DNA of 64,000 nt from Acidobacteriaceae bacterium UBA1307 (GCA_002307235.1 DBTV01000031.1:162998-226997); one strand, 5' to 3'; numbered from the stretch's first letter, positions 1 through 9,182 are shown. The notes: generated by a model not told the origin, from the sequence alone. Program-made: numbers and translations.

Positions 1-310
1 ATTCGGCGCCGTAGGCCAGCGCGCGCTCGATCTCGCCACGGAAGGCGACGATGCTTTTGGCGCGCACCTCTTCGGTCTGGCTGCAGACGTTGACCAGATA
101 GCTGGTATGAATCACGAGCGGGCCCACGTCGAGCTTGGCCCGCAGCGCCTTCATGCGCTCGGTCTGCTTGGGATCGGCCTTGACCACACGCCACATGCGC
201 GGGCTGGCCGAGAAAATCTGAAAGGTGTTCGCGCCAATTTCGGCGGCGCGTTCGACGGCATTGGATGCGCCGCCGGTCGTGCCCAGATGGACTCCAATCC
301 GTTTCGTCAT
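1..310 (-). CDS. nfo: Deoxyribonuclease IV-like AP endonuclease, N-terminal part
   Basis: About 103 residues are visible before the gene runs off the left edge; ATG is at 308-310. The translation begins MTKRIGVHLGTTGGASNAV and continues with SASPRMWR and IHTSYLVNVCSQ. These match the N-terminal strands of the endonuclease IV family, a zinc-dependent TIM barrel that cuts DNA 5' of abasic sites. The early VHLGTTGG and the IHTSYLVN histidine fit known metal-site motifs. It is divergent from the methyltransferase at 396. The C-terminal metal ligands lie outside the window, so the enzyme assignment rests on the N-terminus only. Confidence 0.8.
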   Translation of the reverse strand, partial: MTKRIGVHLGTTGGASNAVERAAEIGANTFQIFSASPRMWRVVKADPKQTERMKALRAKLDVGPLVIHTSYLVNVCSQTEEVRAKSIVAFRGEIERALAYGAE

Positions 311-395
311 GGTTTCAGTTTACAGGGTCGAAGCGGAGCCTGAGACTCCGAAACGCACTACAACAATCGCGCCCGCTGTGGTAGGTTTGCGATAG

Positions 396-1211
396 ATGAC
401 GGCGCGCGCGACAACTCAAAAGACGAAAAGAAATGCGGAGAGCGCACAGGCCCGCCGTCCAGCCAAAAAGAAAAAACTTCTGCCCGGCCTGCACGTTGAC
501 GAGGGCTACATCCAGCATCCATTCGACGCGGAATACGGCGTGCGCACCAGCGGCCTCATCGTCGGCCGCGCGCTCAAGAGCGGCCATCACAATGACCGGC
601 ACAACACCGCCTATTACGGCGTCGCGCCCAGCATCTTCCAGCGCATTCTGGCCCAGTGGCGGCGCTACAAGCCCGCGGCTCCGCTCAGCGAATACACCTT
701 TGTGGACCTCGGCGCGGGCATGGGCCGCGCTCTTCTGCTGGCCTCCGAACACGGCTTTCGCCAATGCATCGGCGTCGAGATGAATCCGACGCTGGCTGCC
801 ATCGCGCGCCGCAATAACGCGCTATGGCGCAAGGCCGACCGCGCCGAATCGCCGCTACGCCTGCTCTGCCGCGACGCGGTCGAATACAAGCTGCCCGCGG
901 GCCCGTGCGCCATCTTTCTCTTCAATCCCTTCGGCGCACCGGTTCTCAAACGCCTGCTGACACAATGGGACAAGCAGTTGCGCGGCCGCGAAGGTCAGGT
1001 CGACCTGCTCTATGTGAACAACGAGCAGGAACGCACGCTCCGCTGCCAGTCGGGCTGGACGCGCCTGTTTGCCGGTGAAATTCGCCGCTCGCGGGCCGAC
1101 GCCATAGCCGACCGCGATATTCTCAACAACCAGCCGGACGGCGAGTACATGGCCGCAAACTGGGAAGATTGTTCCATTTACCGCTGGACCGGCAATTTCA
1201 GCTCTTTTTAA
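396..1211 (+). CDS. Class I SAM-dependent methyltransferase, substrate unknown
   Basis: A 271-aa protein with a lysine/arginine-rich N-terminus (about residues 1-28) and a Rossmann SAM-binding motif, VDLGAGMG at residues 103-110, followed by GVEMNP (acidic ribose-binding position) and FLFNPFG, which resembles the NPP(Y/F)-type motif IV. It probably methylates a protein, RNA or small molecule, but nothing in the neighbourhood shows which. ATG at 396 has no strong Shine-Dalgarno; a partial AGG lies upstream. Transcribed away from the nfo-like gene. No recognisable terminator follows it. Confidence 0.75.
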   Translation: MTARATTQKTKRNAESAQARRPAKKKKLLPGLHVDEGYIQHPFDAEYGVRTSGLIVGRALKSGHHNDRHNTAYYGVAPSIFQRILAQWRRYKPAAPLSEYTFVDLGAGMGRALLLASEHGFRQCIGVEMNPTLAAIARRNNALWRKADRAESPLRLLCRDAVEYKLPAGPCAIFLFNPFGAPVLKRLLTQWDKQLRGREGQVDLLYVNNEQERTLRCQSGWTRLFAGEIRRSRADAIADRDILNNQPDGEYMAANWEDCSIYRWTGNFSSF

Positions 1212-1259
1212 AACAAGAAAATCCCATAAAAACTCACACGTTCGTGATGCATTTCGCGT

Positions 1260-1280
1260 CAAAACATTAACAATGTTTTG
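1260..1280. promoter_or_regulatory. 21-bp palindrome, candidate operator upstream of the sugar kinase
   Basis: Perfect inverted repeat: CAAAACATT, 3-nt spacer AAC, AATGTTTTG. It sits 140 bp before the GTG of the PfkB kinase in an otherwise featureless 209-bp gap. Size and symmetry fit a site for a dimeric repressor. The regulator is not encoded nearby. Confidence 0.5.
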
Positions 1281-1420
1281 TGTCTTTTCCGATCTGGTTC
1301 CCATCGGATGTGACCGGAGAGATACGTTCCGTGCGCAAGTCATTGACCCTCGCAAGCCCAGCGTGAAACTCTGGGGAGCGGCCGCAGAGCCGAATGGTCA
1401 AGAAAAGGTAGGCATCAACC

Positions 1421-2347
1421 GTGAACGAACCGCGTTTCATTGTTGGAATTGGTGAGCTCTTGTGGGATTTGTTGCCGGAAGGCCCTCGTCTGGGCGGAGC
1501 ACCGGCAAACTTCAGTGTTGCCTCGGCACGCTTGGGCAACCGCTCGGTGATCTTGAGCCGGGTCGGCAGCGACGCGCTCGGTCGCACAGCCATGGATGAG
1601 TTGGCCGCAACACCGGTCGACGCCAGTCAGGTGGAGGTCGACCCCGTGCATGAGACCGGTCAGGTCGATGTGCATTTCGCCTCCGGCGAGCCACAGTACA
1701 ACATTCACGAACCGGCGGCCTGGGACTTCATGGAGCTGTCCGACGAATGGGTGCAGTTGGCCGAACGCGCCGACGCACTCTGCTTTGGCACCCTGGCACA
1801 ACGCTGCCGCGAGTCGCGCCAGACGATTCAGACGCTGGCCGCGCAGACCCGCCCGGGCTGCATCCGCGTGCTCGACGTGAACATGCGCGCGCCTTTTTAT
1901 TCCGGCGAAATTCTGCAGGAGTCGCTCGAGCTGGCCACCGTGCTCAAGCTCAATCTGGACGAGCTTCCCGAGGTCATGAACCTGTTGGGGCTGACCATCG
2001 AAGAGATCAGCAACCACGAGTTGCAACGCTACGGAGCCCAACGGCTGCTCGACGAATTCCCGATGCTGGAACTGGTCGCCGTCACGCGCGGCGGCAATGG
2101 CAGCCTGCTGGTCAAGCGCGACGAGTGGGACGATCATCCGGGCTACCCGGTTGAGGTCGCCGACACCATCGGCACCGGGGATGCGTTTACCGCAGCGCTG
2201 GTGCATTCCATGCTGCAAGGGGCCGACCTGGCCACGCTGAACCGCGCCGGCAATCGCTGGGGAAGCTGGGTGGCAACGCAGACCGGAGCGATGCCTGCAC
2301 TTCCAGAGGCGTTGCAGAACGAGTTGACGCTCGAAGTCGTACGCTGA
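1421..2347 (+). CDS. PfkB-family sugar kinase (fructokinase-like)
   Basis: A 308-aa ribokinase/PfkB-fold kinase that phosphorylates a sugar with ATP. The glycine-rich substrate lid GGAPANF is at residues 25-31 and the second PfkB signature DTIGTGDAF at 248-256, with Asp254 as the expected catalytic base. The GELLWDLLP start and GGAPAN motif are closest to bacterial fructokinases, but specificity in this superfamily cannot be read from motifs alone. The start is GTG at 1421 with AAGG/TAGG about 8 nt upstream. A palindrome at 1260-1280 and a strong terminator at 2370-2403 make it a single-gene unit. It lies beside the arabinan/pectin genes, so a pentose or ketose substrate is also possible. Confidence 0.85.
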   Translation: MNEPRFIVGIGELLWDLLPEGPRLGGAPANFSVASARLGNRSVILSRVGSDALGRTAMDELAATPVDASQVEVDPVHETGQVDVHFASGEPQYNIHEPAAWDFMELSDEWVQLAERADALCFGTLAQRCRESRQTIQTLAAQTRPGCIRVLDVNMRAPFYSGEILQESLELATVLKLNLDELPEVMNLLGLTIEEISNHELQRYGAQRLLDEFPMLELVAVTRGGNGSLLVKRDEWDDHPGYPVEVADTIGTGDAFTAALVHSMLQGADLATLNRAGNRWGSWVATQTGAMPALPEALQNELTLEVVR

Positions 2348-2369
2348 ACGCAGAACTCTGCCAAGACAG

Positions 2370-2403
2370 CGCCGGCCCCTGGAGACGGGGACCGGCGTTT
2401 TTT
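2370..2403 (+). terminator. Rho-independent terminator of the sugar kinase
   Basis: CGCCGG-CCCC paired with GGGG-A-CCGGCG (one bulged A) around a TGGAGAC loop, followed by six T residues at 2398-2403, directly downstream of the kinase stop. Confidence 0.9.
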
Positions 2404-2412
2404 ATGCCGCAA

Positions 2413-2459
2413 AAGAAAACCTTTTCTTGTTGTCAACCCATGCCGTTTCCATCTACCAT
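2413..2459 (+). promoter_or_regulatory. Candidate promoter and operator of the GH51 gene
   Basis: A perfect AAGAAAA-CC-TTTTCTT inverted repeat (2413-2428) abuts a -35-like TTGTCA (2430-2435). An 18-bp spacer leads to TACCAT (2454-2459), a plausible -10. Transcription would start about 3 nt before the ATG at 2469, giving an almost leaderless mRNA. This agrees with the lack of a Shine-Dalgarno sequence at that start. Confidence 0.5.
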
Positions 2460-2468
2460 GGCGGCATC

Positions 2469-4361
2469 ATGAAAAGGTCACCCGCCCTGCTTGCTCTTCT
2501 TGCGGCGCTCTCAGCGCCGTTGTGCCTGGTTGCGCAGTCTCCGTCACTGACGATTCAGGTCAATCAGCCCAGCACCAAGGTCAGCCCCACGCTGTATGGG
2601 TTGATGACCGAAGAGATCAATTATTCCTACGACGGCGGCCTCTATGGCGAACTGGTCCGCGACCGCGTGCCCGCGCGTACCTGGGGCAGCCTGCACTACT
2701 GGCCCGCAGTAGCCCGCGGCAACGCGGTCTCGCATATCTCGATCGATGAAAAAGAGGGCCCCAGCGCCGCCATCACCCACAGCATCAAGGTGCAGGTGAT
2801 CGGCGCAACCGAAAAGGCTCCTGCCGGAGTCGAGAACAACGGCTACTGGGGCATTCCCGTGCGGCCGAACGCCACCTACACCGGCTCGTTCTGGGCCAAG
2901 ACCGATACACCGGATCTGCCGGTGACCGTCGCGCTTGAAAATGACCAGACCGGCGTGGTGGCCGCCTCAGCGACCGTGACCGGAGTCTCGGGCGCCTGGA
3001 AGCAGTACAGCTACACGCTCAAGACCGGCAACGTTCCGGTCTCGCAGAATAACCATCTGCTGCTGACCACGACCAAGCCCGCGACGATCTGGTTCGAGCT
3101 GATTTCGCTGTTTCCGCCGACCTATAACAACCGCCCGAACGGCAACCGCATCGACCTGATGGAAAAGATGGCCGCGATGCATCCGACCTTTCTGCGGCTG
3201 CCCGGCGGCAACTACCTTGAGGGCGACCACATCGCCGACCGCTTCGACTTCAAGAAGACCCTTGGCGAGACGGTGAACCGGCCGACGCACCAGGGACCGT
3301 GGGGTTATCGCTCCTCCGATGGCATGGGCCTGCTCGAGTTCCTTGAGTGGTGCGAGGATCTGAAGGTCGAGCCCGTGCTGGCCGTCTATGCCGGCTACTC
3401 GCTCGCGCAGGAACACATCGATCCGGGACCGGCGCTTGAGCCGCACGTGCAGGACGCACTCGACGAAATCGAGTTCGTCACCGGCGGACCGGAGACCCAC
3501 TGGGGCGCGCTGCGCGCCAAGTATGGTCACCCGGCACCGTTCCCGCTGCACTACGTCGAAATCGGCAATGAGGACCAGTTCGACCATTCGCACAGCTACG
3601 ACGGCCGCTACGAACAGTTCTACAAGGCCATCAAGGCCAAGTATCCGCAGTTGCAGTTGATCGCCACCACGCCGGTCAAGAGCATCAAGCCGGATGTGGT
3701 CGATGACCACTACTACGAGTCGGCCGATACCATCTTCGGCATGGTGAATCACTACGACAAGATTGACCGCAATGGTCCGAAGATCTTTGTCGGCGAGTGG
3801 GCCACGCGCGAGGGCGATCCGACGCCGAACCTGGACGCCGCGCTGGCCGACGCCGCCTGGATGACGGGCCTTGAGCGCAACAGCGATCTGGTCGTGATGC
3901 ACGCCTATGCGCCGCTGCTGACCAACGTCAACGCGCACGGCATCCAGTGGGACACCGACCTGATCGGCTATGACTCGCTGAACAGCTACGGTTCGCCCAG
4001 CTACTACGCGCAGGTGATGTTTGCAGGCCACGTCGGCACCGAGGTGGTTCCGGCCACGCTGGCAGGCACGCCGGACCGCGTCTTCACCGTCGCCACGCGC
4101 GATGAGCAAAAGCACAAGCTCTACATCAAGCTGGTCAACGCCACCAGCCAGGCCGTGCCGCTGGCAATCTCGCTCGAAGGCGCTGGCAAGATCGATCCCA
4201 AGGCCAAGCTGATCACGCTGACGGGCAAGACGCCGAATGCGACCAATTCGCTGGCGGCTCCCGAGGCCGTGGTTCCGATGGAAAAGGCGATCACGGTGAG
4301 CACAAAGTTCAGCGAGACGCTGGTTCCCTACTCGATCAACGTGCTCGAAATCAACAACTAG
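2469..4361 (+). CDS. Secreted alpha-L-arabinofuranosidase, GH51
   Basis: A 630-aa enzyme expected to remove terminal arabinofuranose from arabinan or pectin side chains. The chosen ATG opens a Sec signal peptide (MKRSPALLALLAALSAPL, cleavage near VAQS). A CBM-like beta domain covers about residues 120-225, followed by the GH51 TIM barrel. The acid/base is Glu368 in EIGNED and the nucleophile Glu443 in VGEWATREG. The C-terminal beta domain contains YYAQVMFAGHVGTEVVPATL-like sequence typical of the family. An upstream in-frame start at 2427 would put 14 residues before the signal peptide and is rejected. It is followed by the GH106 gene on the same strand. Confidence 0.93.
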   Translation: MKRSPALLALLAALSAPLCLVAQSPSLTIQVNQPSTKVSPTLYGLMTEEINYSYDGGLYGELVRDRVPARTWGSLHYWPAVARGNAVSHISIDEKEGPSAAITHSIKVQVIGATEKAPAGVENNGYWGIPVRPNATYTGSFWAKTDTPDLPVTVALENDQTGVVAASATVTGVSGAWKQYSYTLKTGNVPVSQNNHLLLTTTKPATIWFELISLFPPTYNNRPNGNRIDLMEKMAAMHPTFLRLPGGNYLEGDHIADRFDFKKTLGETVNRPTHQGPWGYRSSDGMGLLEFLEWCEDLKVEPVLAVYAGYSLAQEHIDPGPALEPHVQDALDEIEFVTGGPETHWGALRAKYGHPAPFPLHYVEIGNEDQFDHSHSYDGRYEQFYKAIKAKYPQLQLIATTPVKSIKPDVVDDHYYESADTIFGMVNHYDKIDRNGPKIFVGEWATREGDPTPNLDAALADAAWMTGLERNSDLVVMHAYAPLLTNVNAHGIQWDTDLIGYDSLNSYGSPSYYAQVMFAGHVGTEVVPATLAGTPDRVFTVATRDEQKHKLYIKLVNATSQAVPLAISLEGAGKIDPKAKLITLTGKTPNATNSLAAPEAVVPMEKAITVSTKFSETLVPYSINVLEINN

Positions 4362-4422
4362 CGTTTTTTCGGCGCGCAAAGCGCCGGACAAACGCGAAAA
4401 AAGACGAAAGAGAAGAAAAACT

Positions 4423-4454
4423 CCCGCCGCAGAGCCAAAGGTGCTCGCGGCGGG
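4423..4454 (+). other. Stem-loop between the GH51 and GH106 genes
   Basis: CCCGCCGC paired with GCGGCGGG around a 16-nt loop, then ATATTCTTTATT rather than a clean T-run. It could be a weak terminator of the GH51 transcript or a processing hairpin 37 nt ahead of the next start. Confidence 0.55.
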
Positions 4455-4491
4455 ATATTCTTTATTGGAAAAGTTTTCAAGGAGAAATACC

Positions 4492-7230
4492 ATGACTGTC
4501 TTTCCGTCCAAGGTGGCGACGATGGCGCGGCTGGGAGCGGTCGCTGTTCTGGGCATGCTTGCGCTCCAAGCGCCGGCGCAAAGCGCGACCAATCCGGCAG
4601 GGGATCTGCGCGAGCACTTCGTGCATCCGCCCGCCGACGCGCGCCCGATGATGCGCTGGTGGTGGTTTGGGCCGGCGGTGACCAAGCCCGAGCTCGAAAA
4701 AGAACTGGTGACGATGCAGAAGGCAGGCATCGGCGGCGTTGAGATTCAGCCGGTGTACCCGATGGCGCTCGACGATGCCGCCAAGGGAATCCGCAACCTG
4801 AAATATCTGTCGCCGGAGTTCATGGACGCGGTCGGCTTCGCCAACCAGACGGCGCGCAAACTGGGTATGCGCGTCGACATCACGCTCGGCAGCGGCTGGC
4901 CCTATGGCGGCCCGACGACGACGCTGGCGCTGTCTTCAAGCAAGCTCAAGGTGGAGTACGTCGCCCTGGGCAAGACGCCGACCCCGGCACCCAAGCTGAA
5001 GGAAGGCGAGAGCTTTATCGCCGCCTTCGCGGTCAATGGAACGCAAGAAAACTTTGACGCAGCCTCGGCGGTACGCTTTTCGCCGGAGGGTGCCTCGCCG
5101 GTGACGTCAGGTACGATGACGGCGCTCTACTTCATCGCCAGCCACACCGGCCAGCAGGTGAAGCGGCCCGGCGTTGGTGGCGAAGGGCTTGTGCTTGACC
5201 ACATGGCACGGCCGGCGATCGACGAGCATCTGAAGGATGTAGCCGAGCCGCTGCTGAAGGCCTTTGGCGATCAGCCGCCGACGTCGGTCTTCTCCGACTC
5301 GCTTGAGGTCTACGGCGCCGACTGGACGCCGACCTTGCCCGCGGAGTTTCTCCGGCGCCGCGGCTACGATCTGATTCCGCATCTGCCCGAGCTTTTGGCC
5401 GGCAACACGACCGAGGCCGCCTCGGTGCGCCACGACTGGGCGCTGACGATGAGCGACCTTGTGCGTGAAAACTATCTCGCGCCGGTGACGGAATTCGCGG
5501 CGGCACATCACACGAAGTTCCGCTCGCAGACCTACGGCTTTCCGCCGGCGATTCTGGCCGATGAGGCCACGCCGCAGTTGCCCGAGGGCGAGGGGCCGCA
5601 GTGGCGCGCCTTCTCCTTCACGCGCTGGGCCAGCTCGGCCAGCCACCTCTACAACCGCAACGTGACCTCGGCCGAAACCTGGACCTGGCTGCATTCGCCG
5701 GTCTTCCGCGCCACGCCGCTCGACATGAAGGTCGAGGCCGATCGGATGCTGCTGGAGGGTGTGAACCAGTTTGTGGGCCACGGCTGGCCGTATTCGCCGG
5801 ATGCGGCGGGCGAGCCGGGCTGGTCGCTCTACGCTGCAGCGGTCTTCAACGCGCACAACCCGTGGTTCGCGGTGATGCCCGAGGTGACCGGCTATCTCAC
5901 GCGCATGAGCTGGCTGCTGCGCCAAGGCAAGCCCACCAACGACGTGGCGATTCTGCTGCCCGAAGACGACGTGCAGGCCTCGATCCACCCGAACGGCCGC
6001 GCTTCGATCACCGAGGCAATGAAAGAGAAGATTTCGCCCGCGCTGATGGCGGCAATTCTCGACGCCGGTTACAACATCGATTACATCGACGCCAGGACCA
6101 TCGAAAAGCTGGGCACGGTTCCCTACCCGGTGCTTGTGGTGCCGCCCACCGAGCGGATTCCGCTGGCAGCCTACAAGACCGTGGCGGCCTATGCCGAGGG
6201 CAAGGGCAAGCTGATCGGGATTGGCAGCCAGCCGACGCTGGCCCCAGGGCTTCTCGAGCAAAAGGACGCGCCGGCAATTGCGGCTCTGAGCGAAAAGCTC
6301 TTCCGCGCCGATGGCCACAAGGGCACGAGCATCGATTCCGTGGAGCAGTTGGCAGCAACGCTGCATGCGGCGCTTGCGCCCGACCTCGACGCGCAGGGCA
6401 CCAAGCTGGATCTCGGCTTTATCCATCGCGAACTGGCCACCAGCGACGTCTACTTTGTGGTGAACAGCAGCAACCAGCCGACCGATGCCACCGTCCACTT
6501 CCGCGCCACAGCGCCCGTCGTCGAGGCTCTCGATCCTGACACGGGCAAGGCTCTGTGGACCGCCGACAACCACCCCGGAGCGCGCTTCCCGCTCACGCTC
6601 GCGCCCTATGAGTCGCGCGTCTTCGTGGTCAGCTACAAGGCCGCCGACGCCACGCTGGGCAAGCCGGAAGCGGCAACGCCCACGACGCTGGCCACGCTCG
6701 ACAACGACTGGTCGATCCGCTTTGCCAGCGAAGCAAAAAACCAGCCCATCGGCAAGCCGGAGTCCTGGACCGCACTCAACGGCAAAAAGTTCTACTCGGG
6801 CGAGGCGGTGTACACGCGCACCGTCACCATCGACGCGACAGCGCTGAAGAGCAAGAAAATTCTGCTCGACTTCGGCGCGGGAACGCCGACGACCGATCCG
6901 CGCCCGGCCGGGGCCAACGGCGTGCGCGCGCTGCTCGATGCTCCGTTGCGCGAGGCTGCGATCATCGTCGTCAACGGCCAGCAGGTCGGCACGCTCTGGC
7001 ATCCTCCGTACCAGATCGAGGTCAGCCCGGCCTTGCACACAGGCGCGAACACGATTGAGGTGCATGTTTTCAATACAGCCATGAACAGGATGGCTGAAAA
7101 CGGTCCGCGCGACTTCTCCCCGCTCATCGCCAAGTACGGTAAGCGCTTTGAAATGCAGGACATGAATGAGATAGCGCCGCTTCCTTCGGGCATTCTGGCT
7201 CCGGTACGGCTCGTGGTCGAACCACGCTAG
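4492..7230 (+). CDS. Secreted GH106-like alpha-L-rhamnosidase
   Basis: A 912-aa protein with a signal peptide ending near APAQS. The mature N-terminus has FVHPPADARPMMRWWWFGPAVTK-like sequence, and MQKAGIGGVEIQPVYP follows. This is the typical opening of GH106 catalytic domains, which cleave alpha-L-rhamnosyl bonds in rhamnogalacturonan. The C-terminal part (about residues 740-900) is a galactose-binding-like beta domain containing GQQVGTLWHPPYQIEVS. The start is ATG at 4492 because AAGGAG lies at 4479-4484; the longer reading frame from 4441 has no such signal. The gene ends in a strong terminator. Family members differ in linkage preference, so the exact substrate is inferred from the pectin context. 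Confidence 0.87.
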   Translation: MTVFPSKVATMARLGAVAVLGMLALQAPAQSATNPAGDLREHFVHPPADARPMMRWWWFGPAVTKPELEKELVTMQKAGIGGVEIQPVYPMALDDAAKGIRNLKYLSPEFMDAVGFANQTARKLGMRVDITLGSGWPYGGPTTTLALSSSKLKVEYVALGKTPTPAPKLKEGESFIAAFAVNGTQENFDAASAVRFSPEGASPVTSGTMTALYFIASHTGQQVKRPGVGGEGLVLDHMARPAIDEHLKDVAEPLLKAFGDQPPTSVFSDSLEVYGADWTPTLPAEFLRRRGYDLIPHLPELLAGNTTEAASVRHDWALTMSDLVRENYLAPVTEFAAAHHTKFRSQTYGFPPAILADEATPQLPEGEGPQWRAFSFTRWASSASHLYNRNVTSAETWTWLHSPVFRATPLDMKVEADRMLLEGVNQFVGHGWPYSPDAAGEPGWSLYAAAVFNAHNPWFAVMPEVTGYLTRMSWLLRQGKPTNDVAILLPEDDVQASIHPNGRASITEAMKEKISPALMAAILDAGYNIDYIDARTIEKLGTVPYPVLVVPPTERIPLAAYKTVAAYAEGKGKLIGIGSQPTLAPGLLEQKDAPAIAALSEKLFRADGHKGTSIDSVEQLAATLHAALAPDLDAQGTKLDLGFIHRELATSDVYFVVNSSNQPTDATVHFRATAPVVEALDPDTGKALWTADNHPGARFPLTLAPYESRVFVVSYKAADATLGKPEAATPTTLATLDNDWSIRFASEAKNQPIGKPESWTALNGKKFYSGEAVYTRTVTIDATALKSKKILLDFGAGTPTTDPRPAGANGVRALLDAPLREAAIIVVNGQQVGTLWHPPYQIEVSPALHTGANTIEVHVFNTAMNRMAENGPRDFSPLIAKYGKRFEMQDMNEIAPLPSGILAPVRLVVEPR

Positions 7231-7245
7231 CCCCCGTACCTCCAG

Positions 7246-7296
7246 GAGGCCAATCCGCTCGCAGAGCTTCTGCCAGCGGGTTGGCCTCTTCTTTTT
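7246..7296 (+). terminator. Strong terminator after the GH106 gene
   Basis: A 14-bp stem with one G-T wobble (GAGGCCAATCCGCT with AGCGGGTTGGCCTC), a 15-nt loop, then TTCTTTTT. Confidence 0.93.
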
Positions 7297-7673
7297 GCAC
7301 AAATAAAAAGAAAAAATTCTTGAGCCCCGAAGGCCATAAAAACCGCAGTGGTCTGACCTTTGAGCGCATTCAGACTCTCGCCTCAGGGTACGTAAATCAT
7401 CTGATCGCACAGCAAACGTCTGCCGATCCATCTATAATCAGAGTGCCAGCGCTGGGTAAAGGAAATATTTTCGGTCTGAACTTGGCCGGGAAACTCCGGA
7501 CAAAGCGCCGAGGTACGCGCCGCAGAGCGGCTGGAGAGAAAGCCTTTCCATCCGCGAAAACACTGTAGATTTGCGGCAATTTGGCCTTCGCGCAACGGGC
7601 GCTGCACACTGTTTGCAAGACTGCGACGAGAGAAATTTCGCCGTCAGAAAAATCTCTTTCTTGTGAGACGAAA
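7297..7673 (+). promoter_or_regulatory. Long leader region of uxaAB with consensus -10
   Basis: A gap of about 375 bp with no plausible gene. A perfect TATAAT lies at 7433-7438, without a clear -35. If used, it gives a leader of about 230 nt. The leader can form several local hairpins: CCGG-GAAACT-CCGG near 7490, CCGC-AGA-GCGG near 7525, and a bulged AATTTCG(CC)GTC/GACGAAATT arm pair (7634-7640 with 7669-7675) that overlaps the TTG start of uxaA. I do not recognise a known riboswitch class. Confidence 0.4.
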
Positions 7674-9182
7674 TTGCCAGCCACACTGAAGATTCATCCC
7701 TCCGATAATGTCCTGGTTGCATTGCAGCCGGTCGTCAAGGGTCAGACCATTGAGGGCGGATTGGTTGCCGCCGAAGATGTGCCGTTCGGGCACAAGATCG
7801 CCCTCAAGCCCATTGCCGCCGGTGAGCCCGTCATCAAGTACGGGTACTCGATTGGCGTAGCCAAGCGAGCGATTGCTCCCGGTGAGCACGTTCACACGCA
7901 GAATGTATCCAGCGCGCTGGCGGCCGAGCTCAAGCGCGGCGGCTTCAAGGCAGGTGCGGCTCCGGCCTTTGCGCTGACGAACCGCAGCGAAAAGGGCCGC
8001 ACCTTCGACGGTTTCCGTCGCCCCGATGGCTCGGTCGGTGTGCGCAACGAGATCTGGATCGTCAACACGGTCGGCTGCGTCAACCACACGGCGGCGCGCA
8101 TTGCCGAGGCCGCGGCGAAAGAGATCGCCAAGTATCCGTCGATTGACGGCATCTTCACGGTGAGCCATCCGTTCGGCTGCTCGCAGTTGGGCGACGATCT
8201 GGTTTCGACGCAGAAGATTCTGGCGGCTCTGGCGCGGCATCCGAATGCCGGCGCGGTGCTGGTGCTCGGGCTCGGCTGCGAGAACAACCAGCTCAAGAAC
8301 TTTTTGGCCGCGCTCGACGAGAAGAACGCCGACCGCATCCGCGCCTTCAACGCGCAGGACGCCAGCGACGAGGTTGAGACGGGCATTGAGATGATGCGTG
8401 AACTGGCCGCCTACGCGGGCAAGTTCCAGCGCGAGCCGATTCCGGTCAGCGAGTTGATCGTCGGCATGAAGTGCGGCGGCTCCGACGGTCTGTCGGGCAT
8501 CACCGCCAATCCGCTGGTGGGCCGCATTGCCGACAAGCTGGCCGAGGCCGGCGGCACGGCGATTTTGACCGAGGTTCCCGAGATGTTCGGCGCCGAGCAG
8601 GTTCTGCTCAACCGTGCCTGCACCTCCGAGGTCTACGACGAGACCATCGATCTGGTCAACGACTTCCGCGAGTACTTCCGCAAGCACAATGAGCCGATCG
8701 ACGAGAACCCCTCGCCGGGCAACAAGGACGGCGGCATCACGACGCTGGCCGACAAGTCGCTCGGTTGCGTGCAGAAGGGCGGCACCTCGCCCATCGCGCA
8801 GGTGCTCAACTACGGCCAGAAGGCGCAGCCGAAGCTGGGTGGCATTGCGTTGCTGCAAGGCCCGGGCAACGACGGCGTTTCAGGCACCGCTCTGAGCGGC
8901 GCCGGCGCGCACATGGTTCTGTTTACGACCGGCCGCGGAAACCCGATGGGCTTCCCCGTGCCGACCGTCAAGATTTCGACCAACTCGCCGTTGGCCGAGC
9001 GCAAGAGCACCTGGATCGACTTCAATGCCGGTCCGGTGGCCGATGGCACAGCAACGCTGGATGAGCTGGCCGACAAGCTGTTTGATCAATTAATCGAGAT
9101 CGCTTCCGGGCGCACGCGCACCAAGAGCGAGATCAATGGGTACCGAGAAATTTCAATTTGGAAGGACGGTGTAACACTGTGA
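7674..9182 (+). CDS. uxaA: Altronate dehydratase
   Basis: A 502-aa enzyme that dehydrates D-altronate to 2-keto-3-deoxygluconate in galacturonate catabolism. An N-terminal SAF domain (about residues 1-75, containing NVLVALQPVVKGQ) is followed by the large UxaA/GarD catalytic domain with NEIWIVNTVGCVN, SHPFGCSQLG, GLGCENNQ and MKCGGSDGLSG; the cysteines of the latter motifs are the expected Fe-binding residues. The family starts a few residues before KIHPSDNV, which points to TTG at 7674 with a weak GAGA upstream. A TTG at 7581 would add 31 unsupported residues. Its stop overlaps the uxaB start by four bases, so the two are translationally coupled. Confidence 0.92.
   Translation: MPATLKIHPSDNVLVALQPVVKGQTIEGGLVAAEDVPFGHKIALKPIAAGEPVIKYGYSIGVAKRAIAPGEHVHTQNVSSALAAELKRGGFKAGAAPAFALTNRSEKGRTFDGFRRPDGSVGVRNEIWIVNTVGCVNHTAARIAEAAAKEIAKYPSIDGIFTVSHPFGCSQLGDDLVSTQKILAALARHPNAGAVLVLGLGCENNQLKNFLAALDEKNADRIRAFNAQDASDEVETGIEMMRELAAYAGKFQREPIPVSELIVGMKCGGSDGLSGITANPLVGRIADKLAEAGGTAILTEVPEMFGAEQVLLNRACTSEVYDETIDLVNDFREYFRKHNEPIDENPSPGNKDGGITTLADKSLGCVQKGGTSPIAQVLNYGQKAQPKLGGIALLQGPGNDGVSGTALSGAGAHMVLFTTGRGNPMGFPVPTVKISTNSPLAERKSTWIDFNAGPVADGTATLDELADKLFDQLIEIASGRTRTKSEINGYREISIWKDGVTL

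Noticed and set aside
2967..4730. A 587-codon frame antisense to GH51
   Set aside because: Artefact of codon usage; crosses the GH106 start region.
5107..7431. A 774-codon open frame antisense to the GH106 gene
   Set aside because: It mirrors a real gene with clear family motifs; high GC at third codon positions creates such antisense frames. No family features or ribosome site.
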